Shown here piece after piece: positions 8,741 through 16,369 of a stretch of 61,003 bases of DNA. Under the pieces are notes generated by a model. It did not search any database. It was not told where the DNA came from and saw only the letters and a program-made list of their open reading frames with translations. The position numbers and the translations under genes were made by a program. Numbering within the stretch: the first letter of the stretch is position 1; every line of letters starts with the position of its first letter. Source of the DNA: Lachnospiraceae bacterium (GTDB taxonomy: Bacteria > Bacillota > Clostridia > Lachnospirales > Lachnospiraceae); assembly GCA_015057635.1 (NCBI GenBank), contig SVEB01000083.1, positions 1 to 61,003 of the forward strand, read 5' to 3'.

Positions 8741-8749
8741 AAGAGTCAA
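8721..8749 (-). promoter_or_regulatory. Sigma-A promoter of the GntR/ABC operon
   Basis: On the minus strand: TTGACT (8744-8749), a 17-base spacer, TATATA (8721-8726), about 100 bases before the regulator's ATG. It is overlapped by the inverted repeat at 8705-8740. Bases 8750-8978 hold only purine-rich DNA leading to the next gene. Confidence 0.8.
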
Positions 8750-8978
8750 TAGGTAAATGTAAAATATGGAAAAATATTGAATTCTGGAAGTATGGGTATT
8801 TTTGTATTGCAACAGCGGTATGGAAAAATAAGGATGGAAGGATGAAAAAATAAGAGCAGTGGAGTAGAAAGAATAAAAACAGGAATGGTAGAATAGAAAA
8901 GGTGAGGATAGTAGAATTAAAAAGGTGACAAAATATGAGATTAGCATAGATAATAAAAGAAAAAGGAAATGAATCATA

Positions 8979-9731
8979 ATGAAAAAAACACTGATGGATT
9001 TTAAGAAAGAGATTTTAAGTCTTCCGTTAAAAGCAAAATATGAGAAAGCAGAGCTTTTAAAGGATGCTTTTTTATTGGAGAGGGAAGGAAATATTGAAAT
9101 TTTTTATGCACCTCATAATGAGTATATAAATCCCGATGCCAGAATTTTTATTGTAGGAATCACGCCGGGATTTCAGCAGATGAATGATGCGATCGCGGCC
9201 GCCAGAAAAGGAATGGAGGAGGGGCATCCGATTGCCGAGATTCAGTATGAATGCAAACGGGCAGCACGTTTCAGCGGCAGCATGCGCCGCAATATGATTC
9301 AGATGCTCGATGAAGTGGGCGTGAATGAATATCTGGATCTAAAAAGCTGTACGGAGCTGTTTGAAAATCGGGATGATCTGCTTCATACCGTATCGTTGAT
9401 CCCGTATTCGGTATTTGTAAAAGGCGGCAATTATACCGGCCATACGCCAAAGTTGTTAAAGTCCGAGTTTTTAATGAAATATGTATATGAGAACTTCGTG
9501 ACGGAGTTAGGAAAGCTTCATAATCCGGATGTGCTGATTGTGCCTCTTGGAAAGGCAGTAGAAGAAGCACTTGGTGTTCTGGTACAGAAAGGAATTGTAA
9601 AAGAAGATCAGATCCTGTATGGGTTCCCGCATCCGTCAGGGGCAAATGGAAACCGGCTGATACAGTTAAAAGAAGGAAAGGATGCGATGAAGAAAATTCT
9701 TAAGGATAGAAAACAGAGGGAGGCAGACTGA
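8979..9731 (+). CDS. Uracil-DNA glycosylase-superfamily protein
   Basis: A 250-residue protein with the two marks of the UDG fold: 'VGITPG' at about residues 53-58 (the GxxPG loop) and 'GFPHPSGANG' at about 214-223 (the HPSxxN loop). The residue normally acting in water activation is not clear, so activity on uracil is unproven; this branch is usually annotated only as UDG-like. AAAGGAAATGAATC precedes the ATG. It stands alone, divergent from the GntR operon. Confidence 0.7.
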   Translation: MKKTLMDFKKEILSLPLKAKYEKAELLKDAFLLEREGNIEIFYAPHNEYINPDARIFIVGITPGFQQMNDAIAAARKGMEEGHPIAEIQYECKRAARFSGSMRRNMIQMLDEVGVNEYLDLKSCTELFENRDDLLHTVSLIPYSVFVKGGNYTGHTPKLLKSEFLMKYVYENFVTELGKLHNPDVLIVPLGKAVEEALGVLVQKGIVKEDQILYGFPHPSGANGNRLIQLKEGKDAMKKILKDRKQREAD

Positions 9732-9793
9732 TAAAAGGGTAAATATTTATAGAATAGATCAGGAGCATATGAGCAAAGCAGGATATAAAATAT

Positions 9794-9821
9794 AAGAATG
9801 AAGAATGAAGAATGAAGAATG
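9794..9821. repeat. Heptamer tandem repeat AAGAATG x4
   Basis: Four exact copies of AAGAATG lie 59 bases before the rubrerythrin start. Copy number could vary by slippage, but no promoter role is evident. Confidence 0.75.
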
Positions 9822-9879
9822 AAAAATCGGGAAAACCTAACTAGTGTCGTTTGGATACGAAGGGAAAGGAGATTCTGAT

Positions 9880-10434
9880 ATGAAGAAATATGTATGTATT
9901 GTATGTGGTTACGTGTATGAGGGTGAGAAACCACCTGAAAAATGTCCAGTCTGTAATGCGGATTCCGGTAAGTTTGAGGAAATGAAAGGCACGATGATAT
10001 GGGCGGATGAGCATAGGGTCGGTATTGCAAAAGAAGTCCCTGCAGAAGTTTCTTCTCAGATCTTAGAAGATCTTCGTGCAAACTTTATGGGTGAGTGCAC
10101 GGAAGTCGGCATGTACATCGCAATGGGCAGACAGGCTGACCGCGAAGGATATCCGGAGGTGGCAGAAGCTTATAAGAGAATTGCATATGAAGAGGCAGAC
10201 CATGCTTCCCGTTTTGCAGAACTACTAGGCGAAGTGATCTGGACAAGCACAAAGAAGAACTTAGAGGCAAGAGTAGAAGCCGAATATGGCGCTTGTGAAG
10301 GCAAGAAGAGACTGGCTACCTTAGCAAAACAGAATAATTTAGACGCGATCCATGATACCGTTCATGAAATGGCGAAAGACGAAGCAAGACATGGATGTGC
10401 ATTTAAGGGATTACTAGATCGTTATTTTAAATAG
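9880..10434 (+). CDS. Reverse rubrerythrin (rubredoxin domain first)
   Basis: A 184-residue peroxide-reducing protein of anaerobes. Seen: an N-terminal rubredoxin-like iron site with Cys at 6, 9, 22 and 25, then a four-helix ferritin-like domain with Glu/His ligands in '[12 protein letters not shown]', '[10 protein letters not shown]' and '[11 protein letters not shown]'. In ordinary rubrerythrin the rubredoxin domain is C-terminal; here it is N-terminal. The ATG at 9880 has AAAGGAG 8 bases upstream. A DUF1540 gene follows after 11 bases, so the two are probably co-transcribed. Confidence 0.9.
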   Translation: MKKYVCIVCGYVYEGEKPPEKCPVCNADSGKFEEMKGTMIWADEHRVGIAKEVPAEVSSQILEDLRANFMGECTEVGMYIAMGRQADREGYPEVAEAYKRIAYEEADHASRFAELLGEVIWTSTKKNLEARVEAEYGACEGKKRLATLAKQNNLDAIHDTVHEMAKDEARHGCAFKGLLDRYFK

Positions 10435-10445
10435 GAGGTATCACA

Positions 10446-10763
10446 ATGGCAGAGGTAAGATGCAGTGTTGCATCCTGTTCTTATAACAAAGAAGGCGGAT
10501 GCTATGCACATGAGATTAAGGTAGCAGGAACGGGAGCGGCAGAGAATGAGATGACTTGCTGCGGAAGTTTCTTAAGCGAACAGCATTATAGTAACATAGC
10601 AGGAAATTCTTCTGACCGCAGAAGAAATGATAAGGTGGCCTGCAGCGTAACCAATTGTAAGTATAACGGAAATTATGTATGCTCTAAAGATGAGATCCAG
10701 ATCGGAGGCTCCAAAGATGCTACCATCTACACGGAGACTGAGTGTCAGAGTTTCGCAAAGTAG
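10446..10763 (+). CDS. Protein with two DUF1540 repeats
   Basis: A 105-residue cysteine-rich protein made of two copies of the DUF1540 module: 'VRCSVASCSYNKEGGCYAHEI' to 'CCGSF' and 'VACSVTNCKYNGNYVCSKDEI' to 'TECQSF'. Each has four Cys spaced as for a small metal site. The function is unknown; in Clostridia such proteins are common near redox or spore genes. It follows the rubrerythrin gene by 11 bases with AGGAGG before the ATG. Palindrome B begins 8 bases after its stop codon. Confidence 0.85.
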   Translation: MAEVRCSVASCSYNKEGGCYAHEIKVAGTGAAENEMTCCGSFLSEQHYSNIAGNSSDRRRNDKVACSVTNCKYNGNYVCSKDEIQIGGSKDATIYTETECQSFAK

Positions 10764-10771
10764 GGGCGGAC

Positions 10772-10980
10772 GGGCTAGTGCATGAAGCGAGACCCGGATC
10801 AGGACCGCGATGTTTCGAATGTTTGGACGCATGAGCGGACAAAACTCCGTTTATTCTTCGGCTATCAGACAGATGATACACTGTCTGCTATCCAAAGAAT
10901 AAACGGAGTTTTGTTTGTCATGAGCCGGACATTTTGAAACATCGTGGTCCTGGTCCGGGCCTTGCTTCATGCATTAGCCC
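10772..10980 (+). repeat. Large intergenic inverted repeat, family 1, copy B
   Basis: A 209-bp palindrome starting 8 bases after the DUF1540 stop. Outer arms GGGCTAGTGCATGAAGC and complement; core TTTGGACGC-ATG-AGCGGACAAAA (10821-10844) and TTTTGTTTGT-CAT-GAGCCGGACA; inner arm CTCCGTTTATTCTT with its complement; apex CTATCAGACAG / CTGTCTGCTAT (10860-10892). Most outer-arm differences in this copy are G-T pairs when read on the gene's strand. Bases 10981-11100 after it hold no recognised feature. Confidence 0.9.
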
Positions 10981-11116
10981 TGTCTGGGGAGAATGGTGAC
11001 GTGGATGGAAGGATGGTTTGGGCGAGAATGGATGAAGGAAGAAAGAGAGAAAGAGCGTAGGGAGTGAAGGGTACGAAAAACGATAGAGAGGGTGAAATTA
11101 TGGTGCGATGAAACTA

Positions 11117-11145
11117 TTATCAATTTTTTTTGGATGTGGTATAAT
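11117..11145 (+). promoter_or_regulatory. Promoter of nrdG
   Basis: TTATCA (11117-11122), 17 bases, TATAAT (11140-11145). It lies 43 bases before the chosen nrdG ATG and inside the longer open frame, which argues against any more upstream start. Confidence 0.7.
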
Positions 11146-11187
11146 AGGAGTAAAAAGAGACTTTTTGGAGAAAGAAAGGCAAAATTG

Positions 11188-11712
11188 ATGAATTATGCAG
11201 ATATAAAGCGTGTGGATGTGGCGAATGGACCTGGGGTGAGAGTGTCTTTGTTTGTAAGCGGATGCACCCATCACTGTAAAGGATGTTTTAATGAGGTGAC
11301 ATGGGACTTTCATTATGGGACAGAGTTTACAAAGGATACGGAAGATATGATTTTAGAGTATCTGAAACCGGATTATATATCTGGAATCACGATTTTAGGG
11401 GGAGAGCCATTTGAACATGTGAATCAGATCGGGCTTTTGCCACTGCTTCGTCGGATTAAGGAACAGTTTCCGAATAAGAGCATCTGGTGCTTTAGCGGAT
11501 ATTTATTCGATCGGGATATTGTGGGACGGATGTGCAAAGAATGGGATGAGACAGAGGAAATGCTTTCTTACATCGATGTGCTGGTGGATGGAGAGTTTAT
11601 GATAGAGAAGAAGAATCTGAACCTTCGGTTTAAGGGATCGGAGAATCAGAGAACGATTCGGGTGAAGGAATCGTTAGAGGCAGGCACAGTTGTGCTGTGG
11701 GATGAGAAATAA
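11188..11712 (+). CDS. nrdG: Anaerobic ribonucleotide reductase activating protein
   Basis: A 174-residue radical SAM enzyme that installs the glycyl radical on NrdD. Seen: the 4Fe-4S motif 'CTHHCKGC' (Cys 26, 30, 33; spacing CX3CX2C), 'NGPGVRVSLFVSGC' before it, and 'ILGGEPFEH' for SAM binding. The ATG at 11188 is preferred because the promoter at 11117-11145 lies within the upstream extension and the resulting length is typical. It lies 5.3 kb from nrdD with its own promoter instead of in an nrdDG operon. The next gene starts 28 bases on. Confidence 0.9.
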   Translation: MNYADIKRVDVANGPGVRVSLFVSGCTHHCKGCFNEVTWDFHYGTEFTKDTEDMILEYLKPDYISGITILGGEPFEHVNQIGLLPLLRRIKEQFPNKSIWCFSGYLFDRDIVGRMCKEWDETEEMLSYIDVLVDGEFMIEKKNLNLRFKGSENQRTIRVKESLEAGTVVLWDEK

Positions 11713-11739
11713 CAAAGGATAAAGTATTGGAGAGTTTGC

Positions 11740-12774
11740 GTGGATAAAATCATAAATGGGTTACGATATGGAAATAGAAAGACGAAGAGTTATATTATTA
11801 TTACGTTTCTTTTATTAGCAGGTGCTTCTGGCTGTGCGGTTATGGCAGTGATTAAGAAGTCTCCGTTGTGGGGGATGTCAGCAGTGTTTTTGGGACTGGC
11901 AGTGGTTGTTATTGTACAGTCACTTAGGTTTCAAAAGACAGGGGAAGTGGCAGGAAAGGAAAAGCCTGATAAGGAAAGATCGAACCGTGATCAAGGGAAT
12001 AGGGAGAAAAAAGTTAGGAATGCAGAAGAGGAAGAGACCGATAAAGAGATAGAACAAGAGGATGAGAGAGAGAATTATCTCAATCAGTATACGAAGGACA
12101 GCGTGAAGAAGCTGTTTGTTAAGTATAAGGTGAATAAGGATCATCGCCCTATTATGGTGGATCTTTGCCAGAGTGAGAAGGTGAGACAGTGTCCGGCTTA
12201 TATATGGACGGATAAGCATGGATTAAACCTTTTGATTATGGAGAGAATTCCAAGAAAAACGGTGATTCCGGATGCGAAGGCGACGAAGGTATTTTATGAG
12301 AAGGGTGTGGTCGCATATCCAAAATCGGATTATGAGGCATTTACCAGTCCTTCTTTTTTAGGGATGGCATTTGGCGCATTTCTGCCGACCTTGTATGAAG
12401 ACAGCATCAATGGAAGAAGCATTTTTAGGAAGAACCTCTATACAATCGCACCGGATATTAAGGTGACCAATACATCGGCAAAGGCAGTGTTTGATTTGTT
12501 ACAGCCGGAATTCGTGGTAGAGGATCGTGTAATGGATTCGGATCTGTATTCTCCATACTTTAAATCTGCATATAAGCTGAATATTTTGCTGCGTGACGGT
12601 GTGATTCAGATCAATGAGTATAAACAGAAGGTAAAAGAGGTATTGGAGTCCCTTGCAGATGCAAATATTTCACTGGAAGAATTCCATAAGAATATGGAAC
12701 AGCTTGTAAAGGGAAGAATGATAACAGAAGAGTACGCGGATTACTATATGGAGTACCGTTTGAAACGAAAATAA
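11740..12774 (+). CDS. Membrane-anchored hypothetical protein
   Basis: A 344-residue protein of unknown function beginning with GTG (GGAG upstream). Seen: two membrane helices (about residues 17-38 and 44-63), then a highly charged, probably helical linker (about 68-115, rich in Glu, Lys, Arg), then a soluble domain with 'DLCQSEKVRQCPAYIWTD' and 'LGMAFGAFLPTLYEDS', and a helical C-terminus. No catalytic motif is recognised. It sits 28 bases after nrdG and 20 before a DUF1653 gene, so the three are probably one transcript. Confidence 0.6.
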   Translation: MDKIINGLRYGNRKTKSYIIITFLLLAGASGCAVMAVIKKSPLWGMSAVFLGLAVVVIVQSLRFQKTGEVAGKEKPDKERSNRDQGNREKKVRNAEEEETDKEIEQEDERENYLNQYTKDSVKKLFVKYKVNKDHRPIMVDLCQSEKVRQCPAYIWTDKHGLNLLIMERIPRKTVIPDAKATKVFYEKGVVAYPKSDYEAFTSPSFLGMAFGAFLPTLYEDSINGRSIFRKNLYTIAPDIKVTNTSAKAVFDLLQPEFVVEDRVMDSDLYSPYFKSAYKLNILLRDGVIQINEYKQKVKEVLESLADANISLEEFHKNMEQLVKGRMITEEYADYYMEYRLKRK

Positions 12775-12793
12775 GAACAGGGGGGGAAGATAG

Positions 12794-13432
12794 ATGAGAA
12801 GACCACAGGCAGGAGAGATTTATCAGCACTTTAAAGGAATGCTTTATCAGGTGATGGCAGTTGCGATTCATTCTGAGACCAGAGAGGAACTGGTGATCTA
12901 TCAGGCGCTTTATGGGGATTATAAGGTTTTTGCAAGACCACTTGCAATGTTTTTAAGTGAAGTGGATCGGGAAAAGTATCCCGATGTGTCGGTGACCTAT
13001 CGTTTTACTAAGGTGGAACGGGATGAAGCCGGAGGTTTATGTCCTCCTCTTAAAGTGGAACAGGTTCGCCCGGAGGATAGAGAGAAAAAGCCAGAAGAAA
13101 CAAAAGCAGAAGAAACAAAAGCAGAGGAAAAACAAGGGGCAAGAATACAAGATACAAAAACAGAGACGTCTCAGGTTATGGAAAAACAGGCGGAAGAACA
13201 AAAAGAAATTCAGATTGATGCGGATCTGATGTCATTTTTAGATGCCAGAGATTATGCAGAAAAGTTAGAGATTTTATATGCGATTCGCAATAAAGTGGAT
13301 GATCAGATGATGACACATATTGAGATTTCGATGGATCTTCCGGTAGGAGAAGGAAGCATTGATGATCGAATCAGTGCCGTAAAGTATTCCCTCCAGACGA
13401 TGGCTCGTTTTGAGACTCGCCGCTTGCGCTAA
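12794..13432 (+). CDS. DUF1653 protein with charged C-terminal extension
   Basis: A 212-residue protein. Residues 1-75 match the DUF1653 family ('GEIYQHFKGMLYQVMAVAIHSET', 'VIYQALYGDYKVFARPLAMF'), of unknown function. A Lys/Glu-rich repeat-like linker ('PEETKAEETKAEEKQ') follows, then a helical C-terminal domain ending 'YSLQTMARFETRRLR'. The family domain normally stands alone in about 75 residues, so the extension is unusual. GGGGGG-rich ribosome binding region precedes the ATG; a bidirectional terminator follows. Confidence 0.75.
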   Translation: MRRPQAGEIYQHFKGMLYQVMAVAIHSETREELVIYQALYGDYKVFARPLAMFLSEVDREKYPDVSVTYRFTKVERDEAGGLCPPLKVEQVRPEDREKKPEETKAEETKAEEKQGARIQDTKTETSQVMEKQAEEQKEIQIDADLMSFLDARDYAEKLEILYAIRNKVDDQMMTHIEISMDLPVGEGSIDDRISAVKYSLQTMARFETRRLR

Positions 13433-13442
13433 AAGAAGAGAA

Positions 13443-13505
13443 AAATGGTTCCGAAAGGAGTATGGCAGGAATGAAGCCATATTTTTTTCGGAACCATTTG
13501 TTTTT
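13443..13505. terminator. Bidirectional terminator
   Basis: AAATGGTTCCGAAA pairs perfectly with TTTCGGAACCATTT around a 29-base loop that itself can pair (TATGGC/GCCATA). T residues follow on the plus side and A residues precede, so it can serve both convergent genes. The stop codon of the minus-strand gene overlaps its T run. Confidence 0.85.
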
Positions 13506-14022
13506 AGGAGATTAGGAAAGTACAGTCTTGCTGTCCTGACAGAATGGTATGTAGGATGGTTACGTTCACATCCCGGTTAAGGACAGACGAAAATAAGTGT
13601 TGAAACCATCCGGCTGAACATTCGCAGTAGGATTCTGGCATATCTTTGGCATTTTTAGCAATACCACAGTAACAGCGGGTATAGACTGCGTGGATGCCAT
13701 CCTCCTCTCGGGTAAGATGTCCGCCTCCAATGCCCTGTTCATTTAAAAGGGAAAGAAAAAGATCCAAATCACCTCCAGCTTCCTCATATAGGGCGGATGC
13801 CTTTTTTAGCACAGAGTCTGACAGACAGTTACAGCGACGCATGATCGGAGCAATGTCCTCATGGTTTGATATTAACAGGTTCAGACATTCCCCGATTTGC
13901 TTTGCCTGTTTTTTCGGTGTAGCCTTTGGAACGGATAATAAAATCTCGGATGTTTTAGCGGTGAGTTCTGGATCGCAGGACTTGGCAATGGATGCCTGTA
14001 GTCTTTCGGTTTTGGTGCTCAT
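13504..14022 (-). CDS. Conserved hypothetical cysteine-rich protein
   Basis: A 172-residue soluble protein not confidently recognised. Seen: a helical N-terminal half, a single short Cys pair 'RRCNCLS', and a C-terminal cluster 'TRCYCGIAKN' and 'ESYCECSAGWFQHLF' that could bind a metal or cluster and resembles a DUF family found in Clostridia (possibly DUF6144). It starts 12 bases after the stop of the radical SAM gene upstream and is clearly co-transcribed with it, so a joint role is likely. Confidence 0.6.
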   Translation of the reverse strand: MSTKTERLQASIAKSCDPELTAKTSEILLSVPKATPKKQAKQIGECLNLLISNHEDIAPIMRRCNCLSDSVLKKASALYEEAGGDLDLFLSLLNEQGIGGGHLTREEDGIHAVYTRCYCGIAKNAKDMPESYCECSAGWFQHLFSSVLNRDVNVTILHTILSGQQDCTFLIS

Positions 14023-14034
14023 AATAATTCCTCC

Positions 14035-14907
14035 TTAGAAAAAGTCAAATGAGATTTGTTCATAGCTGTTACAGTGGTACTCGTGAAGATATGCAAAAAT
14101 GTCGTCCGGGTGATAGAGAATGTGATTTGCCTTGCAAGTATCCCGAAACTGCTTCATCAGTGCTTCATTATGCGGGCTGTTGACCTGATAGGCATTTCCG
14201 AAAGTTTTGATATATCGCTCTTTCATTCCCGGAAAATACTCGTCTAATTTCTGATAGAAATATTCCCGGTTCCCTTCCCGCAAGGTAAGGCCCATGTTAA
14301 AACAGATAATGCCATAAACCTTTGCCTCAATACAGGCATCTAACAGGGCAGACAGATTTTCTTTTGTATCATTGATAAAGGGCAGAATCGGGGATAGCCA
14401 GACAACAGTAGGAATGTGGTGATCCCTGAGAACCTTCAGCACTTCGATACGCTCTTTTGTGGTGGAAACGTTAGGCTCCAGAATCTTGCAAAGGTCATCA
14501 TCGAAGGTTGTCAGGGTGATTGCAACCACACATTTTGTTTTTTTGTTAATAGAGCATAACAGGTCTAAGTCCCTTAAGATACGGGAGGATTTCGTCTGGA
14601 TGGCAACTCCGAATTCATACTTGTCGATTAAGGAAAGGCATTTTCTTGTGATTTCAAGTTTTTCTTCTAACGGGTTATAGGAATCGGACATAAAACCGGT
14701 TGTGATCATGCATTTATTTCGTTTACGCATTAGCGCCTGTTCTAGCAGTTCCGGGGCATTGATCTTGATCTCGATATCCTCGAAGTCATGAGTCATCTGA
14801 TAGCATGCACTGCGGGAATCACAGTAGATACAGCCGTGTGTACAGCCGCGATAGAGATTCATTCCGTTTGTAGCGGACAGAATGCCTTTTGCCATTACTT
14901 TATGCAT
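14035..14907 (-). CDS. Radical SAM protein, spore photoproduct lyase-like branch
   Basis: A 290-residue radical SAM enzyme. Seen: 'YRGCTHGCIYCDSRS' near residues 19-33 with the CX3CX2C cluster motif, 'TTGFMSDSYNP' and 'GVAIQTKSSRILRDLDLL', features of the SPL-like family. True spore photoproduct lyase has a longer N-terminal part and a conserved extra Cys, so the substrate here is unknown. GAAAGGAG precedes the ATG. Together with the Cys-rich gene 12 bases downstream it forms a two-gene operon. Confidence 0.75.
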   Translation of the reverse strand: MHKVMAKGILSATNGMNLYRGCTHGCIYCDSRSACYQMTHDFEDIEIKINAPELLEQALMRKRNKCMITTGFMSDSYNPLEEKLEITRKCLSLIDKYEFGVAIQTKSSRILRDLDLLCSINKKTKCVVAITLTTFDDDLCKILEPNVSTTKERIEVLKVLRDHHIPTVVWLSPILPFINDTKENLSALLDACIEAKVYGIICFNMGLTLREGNREYFYQKLDEYFPGMKERYIKTFGNAYQVNSPHNEALMKQFRDTCKANHILYHPDDIFAYLHEYHCNSYEQISFDFF

Positions 14908-15346
14908 GGTAGACTCCTTTCAAATGTTTATTTATGAGAAGTAGATATTGCTGAAAAGATATACGTATTTCACAAAAGGATAACCAATTTTGCCACCATG
15001 CGGTTCAAAAACTGGGGGGGAGATTGTTTTAACGGGATACGATAGTTTGCTTTTCAGTTAGTACTAGAATATCATAGATTTGTGACGACATAGTGTCATA
15101 TTAGAAAGATTTTGGAAAATTTCTGACGTCTGCTTTGCTGCTCAGAATAATGAAAAAATGACGGAAAAAGGATTGGTTAGGCCAGTTTATAAGTGAAATT
15201 AATCATGCTTATGAATGGAAAAAATGTGGGATACGTCTTACACAAAAAGGAAAGAGGCGATTGATTTTTTTTTGTAGGAATTACCGAAATTGAAACCGCA
15301 TAAAAAGAAAGTGGGAAAAATCTCTTGTGCTTTTTTGGGGATTCGC

Positions 15347-15510
15347 TATAATTAAGTCAACAGGCCAAAAAGCCAGTAAAATCAATTAATAAGCGCTATT
15401 TATGGCATTCATAAGGAGCGCGGATAACAGGCTAGAAAGTATATACAAGGCTTCTGATTCGTGCTAGAAAAAGCGATGAGTCAGGGCATTACACAAGGAG
15501 GATATGGACA
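15347..15510 (+). promoter_or_regulatory. Promoter -10 box and long leader of the purine operon
   Basis: TATAAT at 15347-15352 (with TTGTGC as a poor -35, 16 bases upstream) precedes a leader of about 150 bases. The leader contains an imperfect hairpin GCGCT-ATTTATG-GCATT-CATAAGG-AGCGC. It does not match the purine riboswitch or other leaders I know. Bases 14908-15346 are AT-rich with no gene seen. Confidence 0.5.
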
Positions 15511-16224
15511 ATGAAAAAGTTAGAACAGCTCTATGAAGGTAAGGCCAAGAAAGTATATAAGACAGATGTGGAAGATGTATTGATCGTAGATTATAAAGAT
15601 GACGCGACAGCATTTAACGGCCTTAAGAAAGGTACTATTGTTGGAAAAGGTGTTATTAACAACAAGATGTCTAACCACGTTATGCAGTTATTAGAGAAAG
15701 AAGGCGTTCCAACTCACTATGTAGAGGAGTTAAGCGACAGAGAGACTGCAGTGAAGAAGGTTCAGATCGTACCGCTTGAGGTAATCGTAAGAAACGTATC
15801 TGCCGGAAGTTTTGCGAAGAAACTTGGCATTGAAGAGGGCAAAAAATTATTATGTCCAACCTTAGAATTCTCCTATAAAGACGATGCACTTGGTGATCCA
15901 ATGATCAATTCCTATTATGCGTTAGCAATCGGCGCTGCAACAAAGGAAGAGATCGATACCATCACAAAGTACGCATTTAAAGTAAATGAAGTATTAAAGA
16001 AATACTTCGAAGGAATCGGCATTGAATTAATTGATTTTAAAATTGAGTTCGGAAGATATAAAGATCAGATCATCTTAGCAGATGAGATTTCCCCTGATAC
16101 ATGCAGATTATGGGACATCAACACACATGAGAAGTTAGATAAAGACCGTTTCAGAAGAGATCTTGGAAATGTGGAAGATGCATACAAAGAAGTATTTAAG
16201 CGTCTTGGAATTGCGACTGAATAA
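15511..16224 (+). CDS. purC: Phosphoribosylaminoimidazole-succinocarboxamide synthase
   Basis: SAICAR synthetase of 237 residues; it joins aspartate to CAIR using ATP in purine synthesis. Seen: '[13 protein letters not shown]' nucleotide loop at 6-18, 'VEVIVRN'-type segment ('[19 protein letters not shown]'), '[30 protein letters not shown]' active site, all typical of bacterial PurC. Length is normal. AAGGAGG stands 10 bases before the ATG. First gene of purC-purF-purB. Confidence 0.96.
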   Translation: MKKLEQLYEGKAKKVYKTDVEDVLIVDYKDDATAFNGLKKGTIVGKGVINNKMSNHVMQLLEKEGVPTHYVEELSDRETAVKKVQIVPLEVIVRNVSAGSFAKKLGIEEGKKLLCPTLEFSYKDDALGDPMINSYYALAIGAATKEEIDTITKYAFKVNEVLKKYFEGIGIELIDFKIEFGRYKDQIILADEISPDTCRLWDINTHEKLDKDRFRRDLGNVEDAYKEVFKRLGIATE

Positions 16225-16257
16225 ACGCAAGTAACTTAAATGCGAGGGAGACCACCA

Positions 16258-16290
16258 AAGAGGCAGGTTACATACGATTGGCTGCCTCTT
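16258..16290 (+). other. Hairpin between purC and purF
   Basis: AAGAGGCAG pairs with CTGCCTCTT over a 15-base loop, followed by CGGGGGCCTTTTC. The short T run makes it a weak terminator or processing site at most; it may tune purF relative to purC. Confidence 0.5.
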
Positions 16291-16369
16291 CGGGGGCCTT
16301 TTCTCATCTTTGCGGATAGGCATATTATGCATCACGCCGGCAGGCGGTCAAGTAAGAAAGGACACAACC

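Noticed and set aside
15360-15510. Purine, PRPP or ykkC riboswitch before purC
   Set aside because: The leader is long and can form a hairpin, but none of the conserved blocks of these riboswitch classes could be found.
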